A DNA stretch of 64,000 bases, taken from the NCBI GenBank assembly GCA_002937455.1, contig PTJZ01000004.1, positions 124,001-188,000 on the forward strand, in the 5' to 3' direction. Position numbers and translations under genes: made by a program. A model generated the notes under the pieces. It saw only the letters and a program-made list of their open reading frames with translations. It was not told the DNA's origin and did not search any database. Numbering within the stretch: the first letter of the stretch is position 1; every line of letters starts with the position of its first letter. The stretch is from Alphaproteobacteria bacterium MarineAlpha11_Bin1. GTDB taxonomy: Bacteria > Pseudomonadota > Alphaproteobacteria > MPNO01 > UBA830. Shown one piece after another: positions 33,267 through 42,824 of this stretch.

Positions 33267-35339
33267 TTAATTCGTTCCAGCTCTTACCGGGACATCAATA
33301 CCGTAATACCCGGCACGCGCCGTTTCGCGCACGAAGTAGAGCGGGTTGTGCTTGCGGACGATCTGGCCAACACCCTGCATCGACGTCCCCAGCTGCTCAT
33401 ACGCATAGAGTAGTTTACTGGTCTGCATTTCATCATATCCGAACGTGACAGCAACGGGCTCGTTTCGACGATACTCCTTTACCGGCCGGACATGACCGTC
33501 CGTCTCCCAGGCTGTAAGGTCATGAAGAAAGTGTTCCTCCGCCATGCTTTGTATCTCCACGGGGTCGAGCGGAAGGCGTCGCTTATGATATATGTATCGA
33601 CCGATTTCAGAGATTTCTTCCCGAATGCGCGCGATGTCTGATTCGGGAACGCCCTCAAGCGCCATGTTCGTCGCAATTTCGATACCGTAGTCGAGATAAT
33701 CCCTGAAGGCACCTGTCATGCAGATCGCGCGGAATTTGAATAATACGTTGTCACCCATATCACCGGTCACAAAAAGATCGATATTGTCTCCATCCCGGAA
33801 AAATGCCGTTGCCTCTTCGCGCGTATCCCAGAGCTCGTTACCCGTTGCTTCGATAAAGTCATTGTATACTTTACGAACCGATTCCGGCGCTGACGGCATT
33901 TCAAGCTGCGCCGTTCGAATCCAGTCAAAGGGCGAAATCCCGAACAGACTGAGATAGCGCCGAATTTCGAGCATGGCGTCATCCGAATGAAAACACTGCA
34001 TCATAAAATGGAGGCCGCGGGCTTCGAGATAGTCGCCGTATGAAAACGTGCTGTTTGCAACGCAGATTTCTTCCAATTCTAGCGCTTTCACGTCACCAAA
34101 CTTGCCATAGTAATTTGGGACTGGTCGCCATTTCGACACCATCTGAAATTTCTCTCTCGATTCGGAGCCGGACATCTCCGTGTCATCGAGCAAAATCAGC
34201 TGGAACGGACACACGTAGTCCATATCCATGTCGACCAACTCTTTTAATCCCGAAATATGAGAATCGAGCGTTTCTCCGGGCAGTGGGACAATCACCGCAC
34301 TAAACGCACGTGTTGTCTTGGAAAGCTCCTGCGTATTCTCAACCGCCTTCTTCAGACCATCCACCGAAATATTCTGACGCCGGATATTCTTAAGGACCTC
34401 GTCGTCCATTGACTGGACCTGGAGCGAAATGGATAGCGCCCCGCGGGTCAGCCGGGCGCATTCAGTTACACGATCAACGCGGTTTTTGCCGGACGACACA
34501 ACGATATCGAACGGCCAGCTGTATTCATCCTGCAGACGACGAAGCACTTTGCAGGTATCAATATCCTGTTCGTACATGCCGAAATTGGAATCTGTGATCG
34601 ACAGCGACCATTCCGGCGTAACACGCTCGGCGATGTATTCGAGCTCCGCCGTAATTCGATCCAGCGAAAACCGCCGCACCTTGGTATGGTAGGCCTGCCC
34701 TTCAACACAAAACGTGCAGGTGAACGGACAGCCGCGGTTGGTCTGGATCATTGGCTGCAGGCCCATTTCCAAGAACGGGTCCATCAGACCTGTGAGATAT
34801 GGTGACGGAATTTCATCTAGCTCTATCAGCCGATCGAAAAAATGCCCGGCGACGAGGCTGTCAGTTTTCCGGTCGAGAAAATGAACACCCGGCACAGCGC
34901 CTTGTTGCGCTCTGGCGAGATCACCTTCCGCTTCGATCAACCGTTCAGTAAGGCTCAGGAAACCCTGTTCTCCTTCCATATAGACGTGAAAATCGACGCC
35001 ATCGTTACGGTGAAAGAATTCCTGCTGCTTTGCCATTTCACGCGGATAATTGGGTCCGCCCATAACCGTTACGAGGTTCGGGTTCTTTTCTTTGAACGAT
35101 TTCAACAGCGACGAAGAAAGGCTGTGGGTCCAGGAATAGTTGCTCAGCGCTATCATATCCGGGGTTTCCTGGTCGGCCGCTTCGATCAGATCGTCCGGTC
35201 GTTTGAACAATCTGACATCGACAGCACTACCCAACCGTTTCTCTAGAAAGGCGGCCACAAAACCGACAGGCATAGGGCACATCCTGTTCCCGACGCCGTC
35301 GCCCGAATAGAGCATGTCACCCATAAGAATCTTAAGCAT
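33267..35339 (-). CDS. B12-binding-type radical SAM protein
   Basis: 690 residues. An N-terminal Rossmann-like cobalamin-binding region (about 1-130) has MGGPNYPR but no obvious D-x-H-x2-G, so B12 binding is uncertain. A radical SAM core has C204-x3-C208-x2-C211 (GCPFTCTFC). A long C-terminal part of about 250 residues is unrecognised. Such enzymes methylate or rearrange at unactivated carbons, including in antibiotic and sugar pathways. It follows a methyltransferase and a formyltransferase gene and precedes a large transferase. Role in sugar modification is inferred. Confidence 0.82.
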   Translation of the reverse strand: MLKILMGDMLYSGDGVGNRMCPMPVGFVAAFLEKRLGSAVDVRLFKRPDDLIEAADQETPDMIALSNYSWTHSLSSSLLKSFKEKNPNLVTVMGGPNYPREMAKQQEFFHRNDGVDFHVYMEGEQGFLSLTERLIEAEGDLARAQQGAVPGVHFLDRKTDSLVAGHFFDRLIELDEIPSPYLTGLMDPFLEMGLQPMIQTNRGCPFTCTFCVEGQAYHTKVRRFSLDRITAELEYIAERVTPEWSLSITDSNFGMYEQDIDTCKVLRRLQDEYSWPFDIVVSSGKNRVDRVTECARLTRGALSISLQVQSMDDEVLKNIRRQNISVDGLKKAVENTQELSKTTRAFSAVIVPLPGETLDSHISGLKELVDMDMDYVCPFQLILLDDTEMSGSESREKFQMVSKWRPVPNYYGKFGDVKALELEEICVANSTFSYGDYLEARGLHFMMQCFHSDDAMLEIRRYLSLFGISPFDWIRTAQLEMPSAPESVRKVYNDFIEATGNELWDTREEATAFFRDGDNIDLFVTGDMGDNVLFKFRAICMTGAFRDYLDYGIEIATNMALEGVPESDIARIREEISEIGRYIYHKRRLPLDPVEIQSMAEEHFLHDLTAWETDGHVRPVKEYRRNEPVAVTFGYDEMQTSKLLYAYEQLGTSMQGVGQIVRKHNPLYFVRETARAGYYGIDVPVRAGTN

Positions 35340-35454
35340 CTAGTGTCTCCAGCGGACGTAGTGCAGTTGTTTTTAATACCGCAAGCAGTGAAATCATTTT
35401 CTTATCGTGCTCATCGCGTGATCGATCCACCGAATTTGATCTGAAGCCACGTAT

Positions 35455-36336
35455 CTACCAGCCAGTATAGCAGTCGGCCAGGCGGTTATCACGTTCTAGA
35501 AATAGGACGAGGAAGCCTTCAAAATCCAGTCGGCGCCAAAGCGGTGCTGTCACGCGCAGTGGGGAGCGTTTCGGATACTGCAGGTAGACCCGCGCGAATA
35601 TTTTCCGGAACCCTGCGAAACGAGCGAGAAGCTCCCAATCGACGGGTGACAATTCGAATATATGGGTTTCTTCCGGCGTAATTTGCGCTGGCAGATCTTT
35701 CGGCGAACGCCTCATCAGGGCGCCACCGAACCGGCTTTTCCGGCGGAACGGAACCGAGAGCACAATATGCTCGGCGGTATCGGCAACAGCCAGACTGCGC
35801 AAAAATCCAATCGGATCAAGAATATGTTCCAGTGTCTCGAAACTCATCAGCAAGTCGGGACGAACGCCGTCAAAACTGAAATCCTCGACCCGGGCCAGAA
35901 CAGCCTCGCCACCCTTGGCATTGATTTTGTCGATCGCGGCCTCATCCATGTTGACGCTGACGACGCGAGACACCGTCCCCTCGGGGGCAAGGGCACGAAG
36001 ATACGCTGCATGATTGCCCGAAGAATCGCCCAAATCAACAATGGTCAGGCCCTGCCGGTCCAGATGCGCCATTGCGTCCAGCGCGCAACTCGTCTGAAAC
36101 GCGTGTAGCCCCCGCATCTTTGTTTCCCAATATCGCTCAAAGGCGACCTGGTCGAAGCTCTGTGTATAATGATCGGTAACGTCGGGAACAATTTCACGTA
36201 GACGGTTACACAACTTGGCGAGATCCTGCTCCGCCAACGCCGCGCGAATAGAGGATGCCGAGAGCTTCTGATACAGCGCGCCGGTATCGACCCCCATAGA
36301 CGTTAGCGTGTTGCGAACGAGCGAATATGCGCTCAT
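35455..36336 (-). CDS. Class I SAM-dependent methyltransferase
   Basis: 293 residues. The core has LTIVDLGDSSGNHAAYL, an acidic SAM-contact residue in VSVNMDEA, VEDFSFDGV and LMSFETLEHILDP, in the Methyltransf_23 style. The ATG at 36336 overlaps the formyltransferase stop by four bases (ATGA). It is followed by a spacer of about 115 bases before the B12-type radical SAM gene. Likely a sugar or glycan methyltransferase. Substrate unknown. Confidence 0.82.
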   Translation of the reverse strand: MSAYSLVRNTLTSMGVDTGALYQKLSASSIRAALAEQDLAKLCNRLREIVPDVTDHYTQSFDQVAFERYWETKMRGLHAFQTSCALDAMAHLDRQGLTIVDLGDSSGNHAAYLRALAPEGTVSRVVSVNMDEAAIDKINAKGGEAVLARVEDFSFDGVRPDLLMSFETLEHILDPIGFLRSLAVADTAEHIVLSVPFRRKSRFGGALMRRSPKDLPAQITPEETHIFELSPVDWELLARFAGFRKIFARVYLQYPKRSPLRVTAPLWRRLDFEGFLVLFLERDNRLADCYTGW

Positions 36337-37328
36337 TGAGGGTCTGTCTGTCCGGCTTCGAGCACCGCAAGCCGTCGTTTCAGGTAAAATAATTCACGGT
36401 CGACCATGTAGCGCAACATCTTGCCCGATGGATGATTCGGCACGGTTGTCATCTCTTCTCCATGCTTTCGAACACGGTTCAGCCAGAGGCCGTTATCTCC
36501 GGTCTTCACCAGAAGGCCTTTTTCGGGATGTCGTTGAAGGACCTGTCCGAAGGTGCTGAAGAAATCCAGGATATTCGGTTCCGGGGTCGCTTCGACAACC
36601 TCATACACCTCGTCATCACAGATATAGAAGTTTGCCGGGCCGGGTTTTCGCGCGCGAATTTTATCGAGGATCATTCGCGACGTCTGCGACCAGTCTATCA
36701 GTTCATCCCACGGCGCCTTGCTCGGCGTATAGTGAAAAGGCTGATCGCGTTGCGGTATTCTGGTTTCAGTACCGTTTCGAATATCGCCCAACGCGACGAG
36801 CAATAATTCGGCGCTCGCGCTGATCGCCCGTTGTTGAAAATCGCCCATCGTCTCGTTCGGACCGAGCGGTATCTCCCTCTGGGTTATGATATCGCCCGTA
36901 TCAATCCCGTCATCGATGAAATGGACGGTCGTGCCGGGTGTTTCGCCGTTGATGATGGCAGTATACGCGCCGCCGCCGCCGCGCTGCCTGGGCAGCAAAC
37001 CGTTGTGAATATTGACCGCGCCGCGGGTAGGAATATCAAGTAACGGCTGGCGGAAAATCTGCTTTGCATTAACACTGACAATCAGATCGACATGGTATGA
37101 TCCGATGGCCACCAGGGTGGCCGCTGCATTCGCATCGCGTTCGTCAAGGATGTCGATGTCGTTGGCGACGCAAAACGCCCTCAACGCCTCATCATCCGGA
37201 TCACGCAGATGCACGAACGCGACGATGAAATCGCGATCCGCAACAATTCGGCCCACGCATTCCAGAGCCTGGGGTCCGCCACCGAAAAAACCGATTAGAA
37301 GGCGGTTTTGCGATGTATCACCGGTCAA
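36333..37328 (-). CDS. Formyltransferase family protein (sugar N-formyltransferase-like)
   Basis: About 331 residues. The N10-formyl-THF transferase core shows GFFGGGPQALECV, the catalytic N-x-H in VNIHNGLLPRQRGGG and a matching D in IDDGIDTGDII, as in methionyl-tRNA formyltransferase and sugar N-formyltransferases. It would formylate an amino sugar, such as a 4-amino group. I prefer the TTG at 37328, which overlaps the NeuD-like gene by 11 bases; ATGs further upstream would overlap it by more. It lies between a NeuD-type acetyltransferase and a methyltransferase in the legionaminic-type module. Confidence 0.85.
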   Translation of the reverse strand: MTGDTSQNRLLIGFFGGGPQALECVGRIVADRDFIVAFVHLRDPDDEALRAFCVANDIDILDERDANAAATLVAIGSYHVDLIVSVNAKQIFRQPLLDIPTRGAVNIHNGLLPRQRGGGGAYTAIINGETPGTTVHFIDDGIDTGDIITQREIPLGPNETMGDFQQRAISASAELLLVALGDIRNGTETRIPQRDQPFHYTPSKAPWDELIDWSQTSRMILDKIRARKPGPANFYICDDEVYEVVEATPEPNILDFFSTFGQVLQRHPEKGLLVKTGDNGLWLNRVRKHGEEMTTVPNHPSGKMLRYMVDRELFYLKRRLAVLEAGQTDPQ

Positions 37329-37953
37329 GGTCGGCCCCGTACTTAGCACCGGCGGACACATCTGCCACCACGATCGCACCTGCCGTCACCAAGGCAGTGG
37401 TACCCACTGAGACGCTTTGGACAATCGTTGCGCCCACCCCGATATGACTTCCATCACCAACGGTCACTCCACCAGACAGTGTCGCACCCGGCGCGACGTG
37501 GACGAACCGTCCAATCATGCAATCGTGATCTATACTCGCCTGCGTATTTATGATCGTCGCTTCTCCGATTTTGCATCCCGGCTGCACGACTGCTCCGGCC
37601 ATAATCTGGGCTCCTTCGCCCAGTTCGGTATCGCCCGCAACAACCGCAGACGGGTGTATGACGGTCACGAAACGGTAGCCACGTTCCCGAAATTCTTCGT
37701 AGAGCTTCATTCTTGCGGATGACGGCTTGACCGACCCGATGCCGATAGCGAGCCGCACTGTTCCCGGGTCGTGATCGGCAATGATATCATCCGTGCCAAG
37801 GCATCTAATATCGCCCGCCAGGGTCGCTTCGCTCAGGTCTCGGTCCGTAAATCCCAGAACATCCTCACCGGCTGCCCGCAGCGCTTCGGCCACAACCGAC
37901 GCGTGGCCGCCACCGCCAAGGATAATGATCCCGATCATGGAGGCTTCCGTCAT
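37318..37953 (-). CDS. NeuD/PglD-type sugar acetyltransferase
   Basis: 211 residues with an N-terminal Rossmann-like domain (IIILGGGGHASVVAEAL) and a left-handed hexapeptide-repeat C-terminal domain. The catalytic histidine lies in SIDHDCMIG, matching the PglD/NeuD/LegH family. It would N-acetylate a 4-amino sugar made by the legC-type aminotransferase, or O-acetylate a nonulosonic acid. In this legB/legC/legI/legG context, LegH-like activity is the most natural reading. Start ATG 37953 abuts the stop of the preceding gene. Confidence 0.85.
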   Translation of the reverse strand: MTEASMIGIIILGGGGHASVVAEALRAAGEDVLGFTDRDLSEATLAGDIRCLGTDDIIADHDPGTVRLAIGIGSVKPSSARMKLYEEFRERGYRFVTVIHPSAVVAGDTELGEGAQIMAGAVVQPGCKIGEATIINTQASIDHDCMIGRFVHVAPGATLSGGVTVGDGSHIGVGATIVQSVSVGTTALVTAGAIVVADVSAGAKYGADLDR

Positions 37954-39390
37954 TCAGAAGCAATGCTCAAGGGTTGCGCTGCCGCCGGTTTTTTTCATCA
38001 CCACATAGGCCTTCAGGCCGCCATATTCCGAATACAGTGTGAAGTACCCTGTCTCACCGTCTAAATATTCGCGCGCGTCGGGAAACACATCCTCGAGTCG
38101 AATCCCGGCATCAAACGCATCGAGATTGGCACATGTCATTGTCTGTTCGACGTATCCATGGCGCGATGCGCTATAAAGCCGAAAACACAATTCCGCACCC
38201 GCGCGTGCCGCCCCAAAAAGGTCTTCATACGCATGGACAACAATATCGGTATCCAAGTTATCCGATACCGCGCAGGGCCCCCAGGTCATCCGTTTTGCGG
38301 GTACCGCGCTATGCATGACGCCAAGAGATGGCTCCGACGGCAACAGGTCCGGAGACGCCACACACCCGATGCCAGTATTGATCCGGGTCGGCAGCGCGCT
38401 GTCGGTTTTTGTGAAAACAAACATTTCATGCCCGTTTTCGGCTGGTATCTGAACCGGCTCGCCACTCGTGAAATCATGTTCATCGCGCCCGTCGGTTACC
38501 CGGTATTGTCCCGGGTCTTGTTCAGGATAAACCACTACCCAGCGCTCCATATTGCGCAGTTCCGGGACCCGCAAAAAACCTGCAACACCGGATTGGCTGA
38601 CGCGATCGGTCTTGTGGACGTTAAAATTGAAATCCGAATGGGTCACCTGGAAATCGCCGGCATTGACCGTCTCGTTTCCAACCAGCATGCGTGTAAAACT
38701 CTCACGCAGATGAAACGAAAGTGTGGCCTGACCCGGCGAGCCATCAAGGAAGGTCGCGATGTCGGGAATATGATCGGCCGGGACCAGCTTGAAAGACCCG
38801 TAGGGGCCGAGTGCTGAGATGTCGATGTCGACATCTCGTCGTCGGCCGTCCATTGACCTGACCGTCAGGTGGATTTGCTGTTCCGGCTGCTCGGATGCGC
38901 CGTTGTGAAACACGCAGAAGGATCTCACCGACCCACTATCCCGCAAGGTCCAGTTTGATTCTTCACCGCGTGTAACGGTTTTACTTTCTTCCACCTCGTG
39001 CCGCGAATAGGCCCGTGCATAGCTATGCACCATCGAAATGCTCGTAGGCGTTTCATAGAGTGCCATCAATGCGGGATAAGGGAAGACAAGATTTTCGGTT
39101 GAGATAATTTCTATCTCAACGCTTCCTTCATCGACATCACCCAGTACAGGCTGAAAATTTATTACCTCGCCTTCAGAGAACCGCAGCCGGTTCCGTCCGA
39201 TCAGAGATCCATCCATGGCCCGCGTCGTGGCGACGACAGCGACGTCGATACCGCGCTTGGCCTTCCAGTAATTCATGAAGCTGATTGTCGTCGACATCTT
39301 TTCGGATTGCCGCACATAAAAGATGGCAGATGACCGCAAGACGTCACCGAAACCCTCGGTAAGTGATTTTTTCTGACTGATTTCAGCCAC
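37954..39390 (-). CDS. Unrecognised 478-residue protein in the legionaminic-type module
   Basis: I do not recognise a family. The protein is soluble-looking, without a signal peptide or membrane helix, rich in beta-strand-like stretches. Notable segments: the N-terminal SSAIFYVRQSEKMSTTISFMNYW, repeated strand patterns such as GSVEIEIISTENLVFPYP and GQATLSFHLRESFTRMLV, and a closing EYLDGETGYFTLYSEYGGLKAYV. Two regions, around 180-260 and 365-470, each pair a strand block with a DxxEYL/ATFLDGxxGxxTLxF-like turn, hinting at an internal repeat. GTG start overlapping the LegG stop by eight bases, so it is in the operon. No function assigned. Confidence 0.8.
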   Translation of the reverse strand: MAEISQKKSLTEGFGDVLRSSAIFYVRQSEKMSTTISFMNYWKAKRGIDVAVVATTRAMDGSLIGRNRLRFSEGEVINFQPVLGDVDEGSVEIEIISTENLVFPYPALMALYETPTSISMVHSYARAYSRHEVEESKTVTRGEESNWTLRDSGSVRSFCVFHNGASEQPEQQIHLTVRSMDGRRRDVDIDISALGPYGSFKLVPADHIPDIATFLDGSPGQATLSFHLRESFTRMLVGNETVNAGDFQVTHSDFNFNVHKTDRVSQSGVAGFLRVPELRNMERWVVVYPEQDPGQYRVTDGRDEHDFTSGEPVQIPAENGHEMFVFTKTDSALPTRINTGIGCVASPDLLPSEPSLGVMHSAVPAKRMTWGPCAVSDNLDTDIVVHAYEDLFGAARAGAELCFRLYSASRHGYVEQTMTCANLDAFDAGIRLEDVFPDAREYLDGETGYFTLYSEYGGLKAYVVMKKTGGSATLEHCF

Positions 39391-40570
39391 AGGCGTGATC
39401 CTTCGTTGAGGTCGTTACATCGGTATCGTGGAACGTTTTCTTAAGGAGACCCGGATCGAGGTCTATCTTCCGCAAAATCTCGGCAATCCGTGTTCCGGCA
39501 GTGCCGTCACCATAGGGGTTAGTCATTCCGTCGAGTTCAGCCCGGAACGACGGTTCAGCGGCCCGCTCCAATGCGCCGAGAATGTCGGCACGCCGTGGCG
39601 GAACGTTGAGCACATTCGCCCCGTGTGACCGGCCGCGCTGGCGATCGCCGATATTAACGACCGGCAAACCGAAGCTCGCAGCCTCGATGATGCCGCTTGA
39701 TGAATTGCCGATCATCGCAACCGCCATACGCATTAATCCGAAATAGCGCCGGACACCGAGACTGGGCTGCGCGGATGCCCACGGCCGGATCTGCACAAAC
39801 CGGTCAATATCGTCGATGATATCTTGGCCTTCAGCATCTGCATTGGGATACGTGATCACCGTCGGCCGCTGGATTTCATCAAGGGCCGCAAACATTTCAC
39901 CGATCTGGGCGGTCGCTGATTGAGGCTCCAGCGTGACCGGGTGGAACGTCGCCAGGATCGGCGCAGGTGACAGCGTCAATCCGACTGCATCTTCGAGTTC
40001 AGAGATACCCGGCCAATCGATATCTATAAGATTATCGAGACCTGGTGCCCCCGTCACGTGGACGAATTCAGGCCGTTCGCCAAGCTGTATGACACGGCGT
40101 GCATGACTTTCCGAAGATACAAAATGGAGATGGCTCATCTTCGTGATTGCGTGGCGCAGAGCATCGTCTATCGCGCCCTCGGACAATTCGCCGCCGTGGA
40201 TATGCGCAAGCGGGAGCGCAAATATCAGAGCCGTGGCGGCGGCTGCGAACATTTCGTATCGGTCGCCGAGAACCAGAACCATATCGGGCCGGTTCCGGGA
40301 AAATACATCAGCAAAACCCGTCATTCCGCGGGCCATCGAATTCGCGATTTCTTGCGACCCTTGTGTGCCGGTGAATGTCTCTATTTTCTCAGCGACGTTA
40401 AAACCGGATGCCTCAATTTCATCAATCGTGTTCCCGAAAACAGGGCTGAAATGTCCGCCACACGCATGTATTCGATGTTGTAGTTCCGGTGTGTTGTCGA
40501 TCGCTTTCAACACCGGCGTATAAATGCCGAAATCTGCGCGCGCGCCTGTCACGACAGCAATCGTTCTCAT
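39383..40570 (-). CDS. legG: UDP-N-acetylglucosamine 2-epimerase, hydrolysing type (NeuC/LegG)
   Basis: 395 residues, GT-B-like fold. MRTIAVVTGARADFGIYTP, a HGGELSEG motif and IGNSSSGIIEAASFGLPVVNIG are signatures of hydrolysing UDP-HexNAc 2-epimerases such as NeuC and LegG. These release the nucleotide and give a 2-epimerised free sugar for NeuB/LegI. Coupled (ATGA) to the neighbouring NeuB gene, in the context of legB and legC, so LegG activity on a UDP- or GDP-2,4-diacetamido-6-deoxyhexose is the likely reaction. Confidence 0.9.
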   Translation of the reverse strand: MRTIAVVTGARADFGIYTPVLKAIDNTPELQHRIHACGGHFSPVFGNTIDEIEASGFNVAEKIETFTGTQGSQEIANSMARGMTGFADVFSRNRPDMVLVLGDRYEMFAAAATALIFALPLAHIHGGELSEGAIDDALRHAITKMSHLHFVSSESHARRVIQLGERPEFVHVTGAPGLDNLIDIDWPGISELEDAVGLTLSPAPILATFHPVTLEPQSATAQIGEMFAALDEIQRPTVITYPNADAEGQDIIDDIDRFVQIRPWASAQPSLGVRRYFGLMRMAVAMIGNSSSGIIEAASFGLPVVNIGDRQRGRSHGANVLNVPPRRADILGALERAAEPSFRAELDGMTNPYGDGTAGTRIAEILRKIDLDPGLLKKTFHDTDVTTSTKDHACG

Positions 40571-41580
40571 TCGAACATATCTGCCGACAACACGGTCCCA
40601 CCGGGAATTTCCTGGCGAGTACGCGCGCCGATAACCCGCTCCAGATCCGCCGGTGGCAATCCGGTACCGGGGCGCATAATCGCAAGATCTTCGCGCATCA
40701 GCACGGAACCGACCGGAATATCTCGGATTGCAACGACGCTTCGCCTCGCCGCAACACGGTTGCGCAGTTCCGCGGCGGATGGTGTTTTCTTCCCGTCCCC
40801 GAGCGATTGTTCTGTCATACGAATACCGGCAACGAGCGCCTCGAATTCCAAAGGCTCCAGAGACGCTGCTTGATCAGGGCCCGGCAATGTTCGGTCAAGC
40901 GTAATGTGTTTTTCAATCACCCGCGCACCAAGCGCGACTGCGCCAATCGAGACGGCGATCCCGGTTGTATGATCCGAATACCCGACAGGAACAGCAAAGG
41001 CCGCCGACATTGTCGCCATCGCGCGTAAATTTACATCCTTCGGATCAGCCGGATATTCGGTGACACAATGTAGAAGGGTTATAGTCTGGGCACCGGCAGC
41101 GCGCATGGCGTCCATCGCTATGCCCACTTCGCCCATATCACCCATTCCCGTTGAGACAATCATCGGTCGGCCAAGGCGGGCAACATGCTCCAGCAACGGA
41201 ATATTTGTCAGATCACCCGATGAGATCTTGAAGGTCTCCATTCCAACGTCGGCGAGCATATCTGCGCTACGGTGATCAAACGGCGTGGCAAGGAAACCAA
41301 TGTGGCGTTCGGAACAGTGGTCATAAAGGCGCCTATGATCTGCGTCCGAAAGGACCAGTTTACGTAACATTTCGAGCTGGGACTCCTGTCCGCCCGTCGT
41401 TGCTATCTGGTATTCCGCTTTGCGCGTCCCTGGCGCTGCAAGAGATTCAGGGTCGAAAGTCTGGAACTTCACGAAATCCGCACCGGCGGCCGCAGCCGCA
41501 TCGACCAGATCAATTGCAAGATTCACATCGCCGTTATGGTTCACCCCGGCTTCCGCAATGATTGTAACCACATCGGTCAA
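40567..41580 (-). CDS. legI: N-acetylneuraminate/legionaminate synthase (NeuB/LegI)
   Basis: 337 residues: TIM barrel (IIAEAGVNHNGD at about 7-18, VKFQTF, ATPFD, KISSGD, STGM, EKHITLDR) plus a C-terminal SAF domain (RRSVVAIRDIPVGSVL). Condenses PEP with a 6-deoxy-2,4-diacetamido or N-acetyl-mannosamine-type sugar. Start is a TTG overlapping the LegC stop (TTGA). Neighbours LegG and LegC support legionaminic acid rather than N-acetylneuraminic acid, but sequence alone does not separate them. Confidence 0.9.
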   Translation of the reverse strand: MTDVVTIIAEAGVNHNGDVNLAIDLVDAAAAAGADFVKFQTFDPESLAAPGTRKAEYQIATTGGQESQLEMLRKLVLSDADHRRLYDHCSERHIGFLATPFDHRSADMLADVGMETFKISSGDLTNIPLLEHVARLGRPMIVSTGMGDMGEVGIAMDAMRAAGAQTITLLHCVTEYPADPKDVNLRAMATMSAAFAVPVGYSDHTTGIAVSIGAVALGARVIEKHITLDRTLPGPDQAASLEPLEFEALVAGIRMTEQSLGDGKKTPSAAELRNRVAARRSVVAIRDIPVGSVLMREDLAIMRPGTGLPPADLERVIGARTRQEIPGGTVLSADMFE

Positions 41581-42824
41581 ATCGTGCCCTCATCCGGCAA
41601 AAGGAGCTTGGCGCTACTCGGTAGGTTGACAAGCCGCGACTCTATATCCCTTGCGACCTTTAAATCATCAGTGACGGGACAATGCCGGTAAATACTCAGC
41701 TTCGATATCAACCGCCAGCAGGGCCTGGCCTGAATGCCGCGCTCATTAACATCGTCGAGAAAAGCATCACGGGCGGACTGATTTTGGGTAAGCAACGCAT
41801 TTAGCCAGTAGTTGCTTTTCGCCCAAGATTGTTCGCTGAACAAATCCACACCATCCATACCCGCAAAGAGTTCTCTGTACATTTCCGCCAGTTGCCGCTT
41901 CGCGGCCGTAAACTCGCGCAGGTTCTCCAGCTGACCAAGGGCAAGGGCAGCGTTCAGGTTGGGCATACGATAGTTGAAGCCAACCATGTCGTGATCGTGT
42001 TGCCAGCCGCGGTCTTGACGCGCCGTTGTGGAGAGGTGGCGAATTTTCGCGGCGAGCGCATCATCATTCGTAATGACGCCTCCGCCCCCGCCGCTCGTAA
42101 TGATCTTGTTGCCATTAAAACTTAGAACGCCAACCGTTCCCAGCCCACCGGTTGGCGCGTTCCGGTGGTAGCTTCCAAGAGATTCAGTGGCGTCCTCTAT
42201 AACTGGAATATCAAACTTGGCAGCCAGGGCAATAGTTTTATCCATATCAACCGGATGCCCGAATAGATGAACCGGCATTATCGCCGCAATACGTAATCCT
42301 GACGCCCGGTGAACCAACTGATCGCTTGAAGCGTCGCAATCACGGTCGAGAAATTCACCGAGTTTTTCCGGGCATAGCCCGAGCGTTTCATGACTACTAT
42401 CGGCAAATAGGGGGGTCGCACCGCAATAGCTGATGGCATTCGCCGTAGCCACAAAGGTCAGCGCCGGACATATAACGGCGTCTCGCGATCCGATGCCAAG
42501 TGCAACCAGGGCAACGTGGAGCGCAGCAGTACCGTTCACCGTCGCAACTGCGTGACGAGCGTCGCAACTTTCGGCAAGCGCATCCTCGAATTTGCCGACG
42601 AAGGCACCAGCGGTCGACACCCAACCCATATCGATGCATTCGGTGGCATAACGCAGCTCATTCCCACGAAAACACGGTTCATGCAGAGGCACCGGGCCAA
42701 TTACGCCAATTTCCTCCCGCAGAAACGTTTCAAGCCGGTTGGCGGCGTTAGCTGCTGAAGATATTGGAGTAATCTTCCTGTGCCTTTTCGAGTTGGGCGG
42801 GTGTGCCGATATCCAGCCAATACT
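41577..42824 (-). CDS. legC: LegC-type PLP aminotransferase (DegT/DnrJ/EryC1 family)
   Basis: About 415 residues. The LegC signature VPLHEPCFRGNE lies near the N-terminus, TVNGTAALHVAL follows, and the Schiff-base lysine lies in SFNGNKIITSGGGGGV. Transfers an amino group to C4 of a UDP- (or GDP-) 4-keto-6-deoxy-HexNAc produced by LegB. The start is uncertain: no ATG, GTG or TTG lies between the upstream stop and the conserved region except a GTG just at VPLHEP, so I give the ATG at 42824, which overlaps the upstream gene by 77 bases; a rare start codon is possible. Confidence 0.88.
   Translation of the reverse strand, partial: SIGWISAHPPNSKRHRKITPISSAANAANRLETFLREEIGVIGPVPLHEPCFRGNELRYATECIDMGWVSTAGAFVGKFEDALAESCDARHAVATVNGTAALHVALVALGIGSRDAVICPALTFVATANAISYCGATPLFADSSHETLGLCPEKLGEFLDRDCDASSDQLVHRASGLRIAAIMPVHLFGHPVDMDKTIALAAKFDIPVIEDATESLGSYHRNAPTGGLGTVGVLSFNGNKIITSGGGGGVITNDDALAAKIRHLSTTARQDRGWQHDHDMVGFNYRMPNLNAALALGQLENLREFTAAKRQLAEMYRELFAGMDGVDLFSEQSWAKSNYWLNALLTQNQSARDAFLDDVNERGIQARPCWRLISKLSIYRHCPVTDDLKVARDIESRLVNLPSSAKLLLPDEGTI

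Noticed and set aside
38158..38817. 219-residue plus-strand open frame opposite the unrecognised protein
   Set aside because: Shadow frame; the minus-strand frame is longer and coupled to its neighbours by overlaps.
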